20,828 nt of DNA from JAHECQ01 sp047638695 (GCA_047638695.1 JBLINY010000084.1:1-20828); one strand, 5' to 3'; counted from the stretch's first letter, positions 7,319 to 15,106 are shown. Numbers and translations: made by a program. Notes: generated by a model not told the origin, from the letters alone.

Positions 7319-8523
7319 GTTCAAACGACGACCTCCGAGTCCTGACGCCCGATCTCGAATCGCTCGGATGGACCAAGACGCTGCAGCGCTGGGCCGACAA
7401 GAAGCCGGGTCAGCCCGGTCGGATTGCGCGGACCAGCCGCGGCTTCTCCCTTGTCTTCACCGGGGGCGCCGCCATCCTCGCTGGCTCGAGCTCTATCCGG
7501 ACCGAGACCGGCACGGCGCCAGCGACCGGCGACTACGTCCGGGTCACAAACGACGAGAACGGCGAGCCCATCATCGATGAAATCGCCAAACGCAAGACTT
7601 CACTGACTCGCCGGGCACCCGGTCCAGTGCCCGAGGCTCAAGTGTTGGGAGCCAATCTCGACGACGTCTTTGTCATGCACGGCCTCGATCGCCCTGTGAA
7701 TCTGCGCCGGCTCGAGCGGCAACTCGTCATCGCCTGGCAAAGCGGCGCCCGGCCCTTCGTGTTGCTGACCAAGGCTGATGAGGTAGGTCATCATGAGGAA
7801 GCCGTGCAGTGGATTCAGCAGATCGCTCCCGGCGTCGAGACGCTGGCGATCTCGACCGTTTCGGGCCGAAACATCGATCGAGTAAGCGCTCGGTTCACCG
7901 GCACCCGAACCATTGCCCTCATTGGCCTCTCTGGCATCGGGAAGTCGACGCTTGTCAACGAGCTGTCGGGCGGCGCGGTCCAGCGAGTCGGTCAGGTACG
8001 AGCCACCGACAAACGTGGTCGCCACACCACGGTCACACGCGATCTCATCCCGCTGCCCGGCGGCGGGGTCGTCGTCGATACTCCCGGAATTCGCGAGGTT
8101 GGCCTCTGGCAAGCTCATGATGGCCTGGCCAAGACATTCCCGGAGATCGCTGAGGCAGCGAGCGGTTGCAAGTTCAATGATTGCGCCCACGGGAAAGAAC
8201 CCGAATGTTCGGTACGTGCGGCCCGTCTCGACGGCCTGATCAGCGAGCGCCGCCTCGACCACTGGACCCAACTCTCGGGTGAACTGGCCGTACAGGACCA
8301 GCAGTTGGCAGAGTTCGAGCGTCGATCGGAATCACGCGATCGTGTCGAGGCCGAACGCAAACGCGATAACGAGCGCCCTCGCAAGAAGGACAAGAGCTCA
8401 GCATCGCGTGGAGGCGCTCGGGCCGAAAACACTGAAGACGGTCGCGGCGCCAAGACAAGCCGTAAGGGAAAGAACCGAGACGGAAAAAAGTTGACCAGAA
8501 ACAACACGAGGGCAGAACGTTGA
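7315..8523 (+). CDS. rsgA: Ribosome small subunit-dependent GTPase A (RsgA)
   Basis: A 402-aa circularly permuted GTPase that binds the 30S subunit late in assembly. An OB-fold N-terminal part precedes the GTPase. The permuted motif order is visible: G4 LLTKAD (150-155) comes before G1 GLSGIGKST (204-212), then a G2 region with RGRHTT (about 234-239) and G3 DTPG (255-258). The C-terminal zinc site is complete as Cys285, Cys290, His292 and Cys298 in the canonical C-x4-C-x-H-x5-C spacing. The last about 60 residues are Lys/Arg-rich and low complexity, probably a disordered RNA-contacting tail; this makes it longer than E. coli RsgA. The start is GTG 7315, overlapping the peptidase stop by 4 bp (GTGA). 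The next gene starts on the last base of its stop. Assignment is firm. Confidence 0.97.
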   Translation: MSSNDDLRVLTPDLESLGWTKTLQRWADKKPGQPGRIARTSRGFSLVFTGGAAILAGSSSIRTETGTAPATGDYVRVTNDENGEPIIDEIAKRKTSLTRRAPGPVPEAQVLGANLDDVFVMHGLDRPVNLRRLERQLVIAWQSGARPFVLLTKADEVGHHEEAVQWIQQIAPGVETLAISTVSGRNIDRVSARFTGTRTIALIGLSGIGKSTLVNELSGGAVQRVGQVRATDKRGRHTTVTRDLIPLPGGGVVVDTPGIREVGLWQAHDGLAKTFPEIAEAASGCKFNDCAHGKEPECSVRAARLDGLISERRLDHWTQLSGELAVQDQQLAEFERRSESRDRVEAERKRDNERPRKKDKSSASRGGARAENTEDGRGAKTSRKGKNRDGKKLTRNNTRAER

Positions 8524-8897
8524 TGAATCGATTGCTCGGGATGCTGGCCGTCGTCGTCGTCGCCGTCGGATGTGGCCGATCGGCGCCGGACGAAGCGATC
8601 GAATCGACAACACTGGTAACAACGGCCACGAATCCTCCGGTCACCACCCCCGCAACAACGGCTCCCGCCACCGAGCCACAGCAGGTCACGTACGTGATCC
8701 AATCCGGCGACTCGTTATCCGTCGTGGCTGAACGTTTTGGAATCCGCACCGCAGATCTCGCCGAGTTCAACGCCATCGAGGATGTAAACAGCATCAAGAT
8801 CGGCCAGGAGATCCGGATACCCCCGACAGCAGCGACCTCGTCGGTCGACCCACCAACAACAAGCGTGGCCGAACCGACATCAACCTCTGAGGGCTAA
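8523..8897 (+). CDS. LysM-domain lipoprotein
   Basis: A 124-aa exported protein. The N-terminus MNRLLGMLAVVVVAVGCGRS is a lipoprotein-type signal with Cys17 as the probable lipidated residue. The lipobox is imperfect, with Ala rather than Leu at -3. A Thr/Pro/Ala-rich linker runs to about residue 54, then a single LysM module at 56-100 (YVIQSGDSLSVVAERFGI ... IKIGQEIRIP), which binds GlcNAc-containing glycans such as peptidoglycan. A short Ser/Thr/Pro tail ends the protein. There is no catalytic domain, so it is probably an adaptor or sensor held between membrane and wall. I chose ATG 8523, overlapping the rsgA TGA by one base, over an adjacent in-frame TTG at 8520. The coupling to rsgA is probably just operon packing. 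Confidence 0.88.
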   Translation: MNRLLGMLAVVVVAVGCGRSAPDEAIESTTLVTTATNPPVTTPATTAPATEPQQVTYVIQSGDSLSVVAERFGIRTADLAEFNAIEDVNSIKIGQEIRIPPTAATSSVDPPTTSVAEPTSTSEG

Positions 8898-8929
8898 CAC
8901 CGTCGAGGTCACGTCCGAAAGGTTCCCGA

Positions 8930-8947
8930 GCTAGGTTTTTTTCTAGC
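8930..8947 (+). terminator. Weak hairpin with a T7 loop after the LysM gene
   Basis: GCTAG (8930-8934) and CTAGC (8943-8947) flank a G plus seven T residues. A T-run 39 bp after a stop codon suggests termination, but the T-run sits in the loop rather than after a GC-rich stem. I therefore rate a standard intrinsic terminator as unlikely. Confidence 0.25.
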
Positions 8948-8968
8948 CGCCAGCCGAAAGAGAGTTCA

Positions 8969-10177
8969 ATGGCAGCAGAGCAGGGAAAAACACGAATCGT
9001 CGTTGTGGGTGGCGGAATCGTCGGCCTGGCTACGGCATGGAAGCTACTCGAAGATCAGCCGGGGGCCGCGATCACCCTGCTCGAGAAGGAACCACAGCTC
9101 GCTACGCATCAAACGGGTCACAACTCGGGTGTTTTGCACTCGGGCATCTACTACAAGCCTGGCAGTCTGAAGGCCAAAACCTCGACCGAGGGCCGGCTCG
9201 AGATGGTTCGCTTCTGCGAGACCCACGGCATCAAGCACGACATCTGCGGCAAGGTGATCGTCGCCACACAAGAACTCGACATCCCCCGTCTCGACATCCT
9301 CGAGGAACGAGCCGAAGCGAACGGCGTCAAGGCCCGACGCATCGGTGGAGACGAGCTCCGCGAGATGGAACCGCACGCTGCTGGCATCACGGCGCTGCAC
9401 GTTCCCGAGGCGGGCATCACCGACTACAAGGCGGTCTGCAGAACGCTGGGCCAGCTTCTTACCGACGGCGGCGTCGACGTCCGTACGGGCGCTCTCGTCA
9501 CCGACATCGACGAGCGCTCTAACGTTGTTCGGATCAAAACCACAACGGGAGACATCGAGGCCGACTATGTCGTCACCTGTGGTGGCCTACACAGCGATCG
9601 CCTGGCCCGGATGACCGACCCCGAAAACGACAAGCGCATCATGCCGTTCCGCGGTGAGTACTTCGAACTGGCCGAGCACCGGCGTCATCTGGTCAATACC
9701 TTGATCTACCCTGTTCCCGATCCCGACTTCCCGTTTTTGGGAGTGCACCTCACCCGGATGATCGACAACTCGATTCACGCCGGCCCTAACGCCGTGCTGG
9801 CTCTCGCCCGCGAGGGCTATACCTGGGGCGACGTCAACCTGAAGGACCTCTACGAGGTGCTCGTGAACCCCGGCTGGTGGAGGTTGGCCAAGAACTACTG
9901 GCGCACTGGGATGGGCGAGTACTACCGCTCGCTCTCAAAGAAGGCTTTTGTCACCGCCCTGCAACAGCTCGTACCCGAGATTCAGGTCGACGACCTCGTC
10001 TCCTCGCCGGCCGGTGTGCGAGCCCAAGCGGTGTCGCCACAGGGGGCTCTTCTCGATGACTTCGTGTGGTCTGAAACAAAGCGAGTAGTCAACGTGCTCA
10101 ATGCCCCGTCACCCGCAGCCACGGCCTCGCTAGCCATCGGTAGCCAGATCACTGAACGGCTCGCCGCTCACCAGTGA
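8969..10177 (+). CDS. lhgO: L-2-hydroxyglutarate oxidase/dehydrogenase family flavoprotein
   Basis: A 402-aa FAD enzyme of the DAO superfamily, expected to oxidise L-2-hydroxyglutarate to 2-oxoglutarate and pass electrons to oxygen or the quinone pool. The Rossmann nucleotide motif VVVGGGIVGLATAW (11-24) carries GxGxxG at 14-19, with the acidic LLEKE at 37-41. The family-specific HQTGHNSGVLHSGIYY follows at 47-62. The LhgO-type segments FPFLGVHLTRM and GYTWGDVNLKDLYE, then GVRAQAVSPQG near the C-terminus, separate it from glycerol-3-phosphate dehydrogenases and other DAO members. No signal peptide is seen. ATG 8969 has AAAGAGAG at 8957-8964 as a moderate ribosome site. It stands alone: 71 bp after the LysM gene and tail to tail, 26 bp apart, with the cyclase gene. 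Family is firm; the substrate is inferred. Confidence 0.93.
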   Translation: MAAEQGKTRIVVVGGGIVGLATAWKLLEDQPGAAITLLEKEPQLATHQTGHNSGVLHSGIYYKPGSLKAKTSTEGRLEMVRFCETHGIKHDICGKVIVATQELDIPRLDILEERAEANGVKARRIGGDELREMEPHAAGITALHVPEAGITDYKAVCRTLGQLLTDGGVDVRTGALVTDIDERSNVVRIKTTTGDIEADYVVTCGGLHSDRLARMTDPENDKRIMPFRGEYFELAEHRRHLVNTLIYPVPDPDFPFLGVHLTRMIDNSIHAGPNAVLALAREGYTWGDVNLKDLYEVLVNPGWWRLAKNYWRTGMGEYYRSLSKKAFVTALQQLVPEIQVDDLVSSPAGVRAQAVSPQGALLDDFVWSETKRVVNVLNAPSPAATASLAIGSQITERLAAHQ

Positions 10178-10203
10178 GGTAGGCGCAGTCGGCGATCGGT
10201 TTA

Positions 10204-13200
10204 TCAGGCGGAGCTAACCGCACCTCGGCTGCGGTCGGAGTCTGCGGCCAACATCCATGCTTGACGCCAACCTGATGGATCGACGGCCAGTACCCGCAAT
10301 GCAGCCTCGGCATCGGGCAACGACGAGCGACCGCACACCCCGGAAACCAGATCGATGAGCAACGGGGTAAGACGGTCGTCGGTGTCGCGTACAAGGCGGC
10401 GGGCCTCGGCAAGGTGTTCGTCGATCTCCGAAGCCATACCCGACCGGCATGCTGCTGCCGCCAACGAGAGGTTGGCCATCGTGCGGTCGAGGTAAGTCGC
10501 CGGACCGGAGAACACCCGATTGGTCTTCTCGACGACCAGATCAAGATCGCCCTGGGCCGCTGCCACCAGGGCACCGACTGCCTCTGCGTTCATGTTGTAC
10601 GCCTCGCCACCAAACGATCCGCTCCACGAGGCTTGGCTGGCCGCTTCATCAACCGCTCCGCGCTGCAGCATGGCGAGTGTGAGCGACACCGACAGGTCAC
10701 TTTCGCCGACGACGTTCGGGTCGTCGTGGTTACCGTCGAATCGGGCAGCCCACCGAATAGCTCGATCGGCATCGCCCAGGCGAGCCGATGCAGAGCAGTT
10801 GCTGATGACCGCCAAACGACGGCTCTCGGCATCACCCGTTCGCTCCGACAGAGCAAACGACTGCTCGAGCGCAACCAGCCCTTCGGCAATCCGGCCCCGA
10901 GAGATAAGGGCGCGCCCTTCGAGGGCTCTGGCCTGCACCGCTAGCGAGAGATCGTCGGCTCGTTCGGCGATGGTCTGCGTCTGCTGAGCTAGCTCGAGGG
11001 CCAGCGCTGCGTCACCTGACCACAACGCCATCGACGATTCGAGGCCGAGCATGATGGCCTCGGCCCAGGGGTCGCCCCGTCGACGGGTCTCGGGCAAGAC
11101 TTCAGCCACCAATGCCCTGGCCCGGTCCCAATCTCCGGCGTGAAAAGCAACCCAAGCCGCGACACCGCGGGTCCAGGCCAGGCCGCCGCGATCGTCGAGG
11201 TCACTAAAAATCTCTTCGGCCTGTTCAACGAAGGCGCTGGCTTCGTTGACTCTTCCGGTTCGGAAAGCGAACCAGGCCAAGCTCTGTGTGGCCCACGCCT
11301 CTTCTCGCCGATTTCCGCTGGATGCCGCCACTTGGCGCGACAGATGCAGCGCCCGGAGCGCCATCGGCTCATCACCGCGGAACATTTCGGTCATACCGAG
11401 CAGCCGCAATGCCAGCGCGTGATCAGACGTCTCGCCTAGGTCGTCGAGACGATCTGATGCTTCGCGTAGCTGAGCTGCGGCACGATCGAGATAGCCCGCC
11501 TTCTGGTCGATGTCGCCACTGACCACCAATGCCTTGGCCGCGAGCGCGGGGTCGTATTGCAGGAATGGTTCAAGACTCTCGAGATCGGCGCGCGTTCCAG
11601 CGAAATCGCGAATCTCGCAGCGCGCCTTGGCCCGGCCATAAAGGAACTGCGCCCGGCTCTGATCATCCGACGCCAGATCAAGTCCCACACCGAACCACTC
11701 GGCGGCATCACCGGGAACGCCAGCGGCCAGAGCACGCCAGGCCGCTTCTTGGGTCCAATGCAGCGCTTTGGCCTGAATCTCGACCGTGTCGAGGCCGCTG
11801 ACCTCGGTGAGGTCGGTGAGCAGGGCTGCGGCGGCCCCATAGTGCGTGGCGATCGCAACGGCGGTCGAATTTCGCACGTTGCCCTCGCCCGATTCGCGGA
11901 AACTGGCAATACCGGCATGCAGTTGGGCTCGAGCCGTCTTGGTGATCGTTCCGTAGGCAACTTCACGAACGAGGTCGGACATGAACACGTACCGACCGCC
12001 GGTAACTCTCAGCAAATCGTCGGCCTCGAGCGCCGCCAAATCGGCCGAGATGTCGTCGCCGCGATTTGTCTCGCGGCACATCCTGGCCAGGCCGCTTACT
12101 GTGCCGGTTCGACCCAGAACTGCTGCGCTTTCGAGCAATTGACGGGCCTTCAGGTCGAGGCGATCAAGACGAGCAGCCAAGATTCCGCGCAAAGTGTCGG
12201 GCAACTGATCGAGTCCGCCCCCATCTTCGGCGGTTCCCGTAGCGCCCGCCCGGCCGCTGACTCCGACGAGCCCGACAAGTTCTTCGAGGAAGAAGGGATT
12301 GCCGCCACTGCGGTCGATGAGCTGGGCCACCTCATCGGCGGGCAGGTCAACGCCGAGTGCTTCCGCCAACTGGTGCGAAGAAGCGATGTCGAGCGGCCCA
12401 AGTTCGATCTCGAGCGTGCCGAATCGGCCTTCAGCAGACTCGGTTGTTTCCGAGCGGCGAGCAGTGACCAGCACGATGAGGCGGGCCCGGCTCAGGTCGC
12501 TCAGCAAATGGCGCAGCAGACCCCAAACGGCCTCGGCGGCCCAGTGGACGTCGGACAAGACGATAACGACGGGTCGCTGCCGGAGCTCGACCTCGAGAAT
12601 TCGGGTAACGGCGAGAGTGACCTCGGCCCGGTTCCGGATGCGGTCACCGCCTCGAAGTGGCGTGAGGAATCCGAGCACGTGGAGCAACGCGATACGAAAC
12701 CGCGCCAAGTCGGGATCGTCGCCACCGAGATACTGCACCAAGAGTTCGTCAATGGCGGTACCGGCTTCGTCCTCGGACGAGTCGTGCTGCAGACCAAATG
12801 CATGACGAATGACATCAGCGATTGGCCACCAAACGTTCGCCTCGCCGTAAGGCACGCACCGACCCTCGAAGACTCTGGCGGCGTATCGCGACTGCAACTG
12901 ACCGGCCGCCTCTTCAACCAGACGGGTTTTGCCAGCACCAGCTTCACCGAAAATGGTGGCCATCTGGGCCTGGCTCAGATCGACAGCGAGCCTCGCCTGA
13001 GCATGAAGCAACTCGAGCTCACGCTCCCGCCCGACGAAGTCAACACTGCGTCGGGTACGCGCCCCTGGCGGCCGAACCGCGCTGAGTGCCTCCCAACAAC
13101 CGAGGGCTTCCTCGCGACCCTTTACTTCCAGGTCACCGAGGCTGCGATACGAAATCGCGTCTCGGGTCGCTAGTTCAGTAGCCGCGCCGACCAACACCTG

Positions 13201-13701
13201 GCCGGGAGCGGCCAACGATTGTAACCGAGCGGCCGAGTTAACGACATCTCCCATGGCCGTGTAATCGCGACCAGCTGCGGACGCTCCAACGAGGACTTCG
13301 CCGGTATTGATACCAACACGCATCCGGAACGGGGTCTCGAACTCGGTGGCCATGGCCGACAACGTCTCTTGCATGTGCATGCCGGCACGTACCGCACGCT
13401 CGGCGTCGTCTTCATGTGCGACCGGTGCACCGAACAGCGCAACGATGCCATCGCCGAGGATCTTGTCGACGACCCCACCAAAGGAAGCAATGTCAGTGGC
13501 CAGGCGGTCAAAACAGCCGTCGACTCGATGCTTCACCTCTTCAGGATCGAGATCCTCAGCCAAACGGGTGAAACCGACGATGTCGGCGAACAACACCGTG
13601 ACGATCCGGCGTTCCTCTTCGCCCTTCATCTGCGGCGAACCACAGGACGCGCAGAATCTCGCTCCCTCAGGAACATCGCTGCTGCAAGACGAACAGATCA
13701 C
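10204..13701 (-). CDS. Class IIIb adenylate cyclase fused to AAA ATPase and TPR regulatory region
   Basis: An 1165-aa cytoplasmic signalling protein. An N-terminal zinc ribbon has Cys3, Cys6, Cys17 and Cys20. The class III cyclase domain (about 30-205) keeps every key residue: metal ligands Asp40 (FADIVGFT) and Asp84 (LGDGIVALFG), adenine-selecting Lys80 with Thr148 (DYTAMGD), and transition-state Asn155 and Arg159 (VNSAARL). The Lys/Thr pair marks class IIIb, so it should make cAMP as a homodimer. A STAND-like ATPase follows, with Walker A GEAGAGKT at 252-259 and Walker B VIVLSDVHWA around Asp384. The C-terminal about 500 residues are Ala/Leu-rich helical repeats of TPR type. No membrane segment or DNA-binding domain is seen. 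GTG 13701 is chosen because a later Met25 would lose the zinc ribbon. The order cyclase-AAA-TPR recalls mammalian soluble adenylyl cyclase, but with only one cyclase domain. Confidence 0.93.
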   Translation of the reverse strand: MICSSCSSDVPEGARFCASCGSPQMKGEEERRIVTVLFADIVGFTRLAEDLDPEEVKHRVDGCFDRLATDIASFGGVVDKILGDGIVALFGAPVAHEDDAERAVRAGMHMQETLSAMATEFETPFRMRVGINTGEVLVGASAAGRDYTAMGDVVNSAARLQSLAAPGQVLVGAATELATRDAISYRSLGDLEVKGREEALGCWEALSAVRPPGARTRRSVDFVGRERELELLHAQARLAVDLSQAQMATIFGEAGAGKTRLVEEAAGQLQSRYAARVFEGRCVPYGEANVWWPIADVIRHAFGLQHDSSEDEAGTAIDELLVQYLGGDDPDLARFRIALLHVLGFLTPLRGGDRIRNRAEVTLAVTRILEVELRQRPVVIVLSDVHWAAEAVWGLLRHLLSDLSRARLIVLVTARRSETTESAEGRFGTLEIELGPLDIASSHQLAEALGVDLPADEVAQLIDRSGGNPFFLEELVGLVGVSGRAGATGTAEDGGGLDQLPDTLRGILAARLDRLDLKARQLLESAAVLGRTGTVSGLARMCRETNRGDDISADLAALEADDLLRVTGGRYVFMSDLVREVAYGTITKTARAQLHAGIASFRESGEGNVRNSTAVAIATHYGAAAALLTDLTEVSGLDTVEIQAKALHWTQEAAWRALAAGVPGDAAEWFGVGLDLASDDQSRAQFLYGRAKARCEIRDFAGTRADLESLEPFLQYDPALAAKALVVSGDIDQKAGYLDRAAAQLREASDRLDDLGETSDHALALRLLGMTEMFRGDEPMALRALHLSRQVAASSGNRREEAWATQSLAWFAFRTGRVNEASAFVEQAEEIFSDLDDRGGLAWTRGVAAWVAFHAGDWDRARALVAEVLPETRRRGDPWAEAIMLGLESSMALWSGDAALALELAQQTQTIAERADDLSLAVQARALEGRALISRGRIAEGLVALEQSFALSERTGDAESRRLAVISNCSASARLGDADRAIRWAARFDGNHDDPNVVGESDLSVSLTLAMLQRGAVDEAASQASWSGSFGGEAYNMNAEAVGALVAAAQGDLDLVVEKTNRVFSGPATYLDRTMANLSLAAAACRSGMASEIDEHLAEARRLVRDTDDRLTPLLIDLVSGVCGRSSLPDAEAALRVLAVDPSGWRQAWMLAADSDRSRGAVSSA

Positions 13702-13712
13702 ACGGATCAGTC
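13702..13712 (-). promoter_or_regulatory. Probable -10 element for a leaderless cyclase mRNA
   Basis: On the minus strand TAGACT ends 5 nt before the GTG start at 13701, the spacing expected when transcription begins at the start codon itself. No Shine-Dalgarno sequence is visible between it and the start. No good -35 box is seen, so this is a prediction. Confidence 0.4.
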
Positions 13713-13772
13713 TACTTCACATGCTCGCCCGCCCTTTCCGAGAATCGATCGTCCTTTGGGAGGATTCGGTCA

Positions 13773-13973
13773 GTGACGCACTGGTACCTACGGTTGACGA
13801 CGGGATCGAGAGTGTCAAGTACCGTCGACGTGGTGACCTCGGCATCGAACATCCAGGCGCCAACGGTGTGGTCGTACTTTCGTACCCGCGAGGGAGCAAT
13901 CGATGCCGCCGCGGGCAGCGTTGCTCGTCGTCTCTCTTGGAACCATGGCCGTATGGGCTTCCGGTCTGCCTGA
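13773..13973 (+). pseudogene. TetR-family regulator stub (helix-turn-helix part only)
   Basis: GTG 13773 follows GGGAGG (13758-13763) at 9 nt. The frame reads STVDVVTSASNIQAPTVWSY then FRTREGAIDAAA. This aligns without gaps to helices 2 and 3 of the TetR N-terminal domain, whose usual pattern is T-V-x-x-I-A-x-x-A-G-V-S-x-x-T-L-Y-x-Y-F-x-x-K-E-x-L. Helix 1 appears shortened or missing before TTGSR. The TetR-like similarity ends near 13900, where the histidine kinase frame begins; the frame stops at 13973. The entire ligand-binding domain (normally about 140 residues) is absent. I read this as a broken regulator whose 3' part was lost together with the kinase 5' end. A chance resemblance is possible but unlikely given the WSYFRTRE match. 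Confidence 0.6.
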
Positions 13974-14769
13974 AACGGCGATTGCCGCCGTGATTGTCAT
14001 CTTCTCGGCGGTGGTGCATCTTCCCGATCGAACGGGTGTTCAGGCCGGCTTGGTCGCGGCGCTCGCTCTCACCTGCTTCACCGCGGTTCGCACCTTGGTC
14101 GACAACCTGCCGGCCTTCTACATCGGACTGGTTGGCCTTACCTGTCTCACGGCGGTGGTCACCGGGGCACATAACGCAGCTCGACAACGATACGTCGAAG
14201 AGGTCGAACAGCGGGCCAACGAAGTAGAGGCACATCGCCTCACCTCCGAGCGCGAGATCGTCCAACAGGAGCGAAACCGGATCGCCCGTGAGCTGCATGA
14301 CGTTGTCGCCAACGGTCTCTCACTCATCGTCGTTCAGGCTGGCGCTGCCCAACGGGTTATCGACCGTGATACCGAGGGGGCACGCGAAGCCCTCAATGTC
14401 GTCGAGCGGACGGCGCCCCAGTCGCTCGAAGAGATGCGCCATGCTCTGGGCGCCCTTCGATCCGATACCGAGAACGATCGCCGACCGACACCCAGCCTGG
14501 CCACACTCGAAGAGCTCGTCGCTGACTTTCGGGCCAGCGGTCTCGTTGTTGAACTCGATCTCGACAATCGGGTCTCGGCTGGCAATAACACCCTCGAAGC
14601 AGCGGCGTACCGCATCGTGCAGGAATCGCTCACCAACGTTCTGAAACACGGTGGCGACAACGCAAAGGTTTGGGTCGAGTTGTTCGGCGGCAAGCTCAGA
14701 TCTGGCGGCAGACAAGGCGGCGGCTTCGAGGTGCAGGCGACACTGCCGCTCGAGTCCGCTCGGGTCTGA
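13903..14769 (+). CDS. NarL-family sensor histidine kinase lacking the ATP-binding glycine boxes
   Basis: A 288-aa open frame with about four membrane segments (5-20, 25-40, 45-65, 71-90) and a coiled-coil linker. A HisKA_3 dimerisation helix follows with phospho-acceptor His132 in ERNRIARELHDVV. The ATPase domain has its N box (RIVQESLTNVLKHGG, Asn245), then jumps at W257-VEL to FGGKLRSG...GGGFEVQATLP, which is normally its very end. The DxGxG and GHGLxGMRERV glycine boxes, about 45 residues in this family, are missing in frame, so ATP binding should be lost. The N-terminus PPRAALLVVSLG resembles the middle of the family's sensor region, normally preceded by RR and two more membrane helices. 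It is therefore probably truncated there too. AGGGAG at 13891-13896 gives ATG 13903 a ribosome site. The stop overlaps the response regulator remnant. Confidence 0.8.
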   Translation: MPPRAALLVVSLGTMAVWASGLPETAIAAVIVIFSAVVHLPDRTGVQAGLVAALALTCFTAVRTLVDNLPAFYIGLVGLTCLTAVVTGAHNAARQRYVEEVEQRANEVEAHRLTSEREIVQQERNRIARELHDVVANGLSLIVVQAGAAQRVIDRDTEGAREALNVVERTAPQSLEEMRHALGALRSDTENDRRPTPSLATLEELVADFRASGLVVELDLDNRVSAGNNTLEAAAYRIVQESLTNVLKHGGDNAKVWVELFGGKLRSGGRQGGGFEVQATLPLESARV

Positions 14770-15106
14770 CCATCCGACTCGTACTGGTCGACGACCAAGA
14801 ATTGGTGCGAACCGGCCTACGCATGATCCTCGAGTCCGAAGACGACATGGTTGTCGTCGGCAGCACCGATCGAAGCCCATTCCTGGCCTGGCCGACCTCA
14901 CCGACCGAGAGCTCGACGTCCTGCTGGAAATGGCAAAGGGCAACTCGAACAATGAAATCGCCGCATCGCTCTTCGTGAGTGAGACCACGGTCAAGACGCA
15001 TGTCGGACGCGTACTCTCGAAGCTCGCCGTCCGCGACCGGGTACAAGCGGTGGTCATAGCCTACGAATCAGGGCTCGTTCAGCCCGGTAGCGAACCCACC
15101 AACTAA
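14766..15106 (+). pseudogene. NarL/LuxR-type response regulator, receiver domain deleted and frameshifted
   Basis: From 14766 one frame reads LTIRLVLVDDQELVRTGLRM and continues to VVVG. This is the first beta strand, acidic pair (DD) and helix of a receiver domain, ending near 14861. From about 14870 a different frame reads PIPGLADLTDRELDVLLEMA, then KGNSNNEIA and SETTVKTHVGRVLSKL. That is the normal linker and LuxR-type helix-turn-helix, finishing at TAA 15104-15106. Roughly 110 residues are missing between them, including the phosphorylated Asp and the switch Thr and Lys, and the halves differ by one base of frame. No ATG, GTG or TTG opens the receiver frame at the kinase junction; only CTG 14766, overlapping the kinase stop, is available. 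The HTH frame has no good start of its own. Each half shows clean conserved coding without point decay. Confidence 0.85.

Noticed and set aside
8930..8947. Standard intrinsic terminator after the LysM gene
   Set aside because: The T-run is in the loop of a 5-bp stem rather than after it, so it is listed only as a weak hairpin.
11557..13173. 538-codon open frame on the plus strand
   Set aside because: It lies wholly antisense to the cyclase/ATPase gene, whose product has complete motifs. The antisense product shows no recognisable domain, and long antisense frames are expected in GC-rich DNA.
13307..13993. 228-codon plus-strand frame spanning the cyclase 5' end and the gap
   Set aside because: Its first part is antisense to the cyclase zinc ribbon and catalytic domain; its end is a third frame across the TetR stub and kinase start, with no domain pattern.
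14862..14890. Programmed -1 frameshift joining the receiver stub to the HTH
   Set aside because: No slippery heptamer or downstream pseudoknot is apparent, and most of the receiver is absent, so a frameshift would not restore a working regulator.
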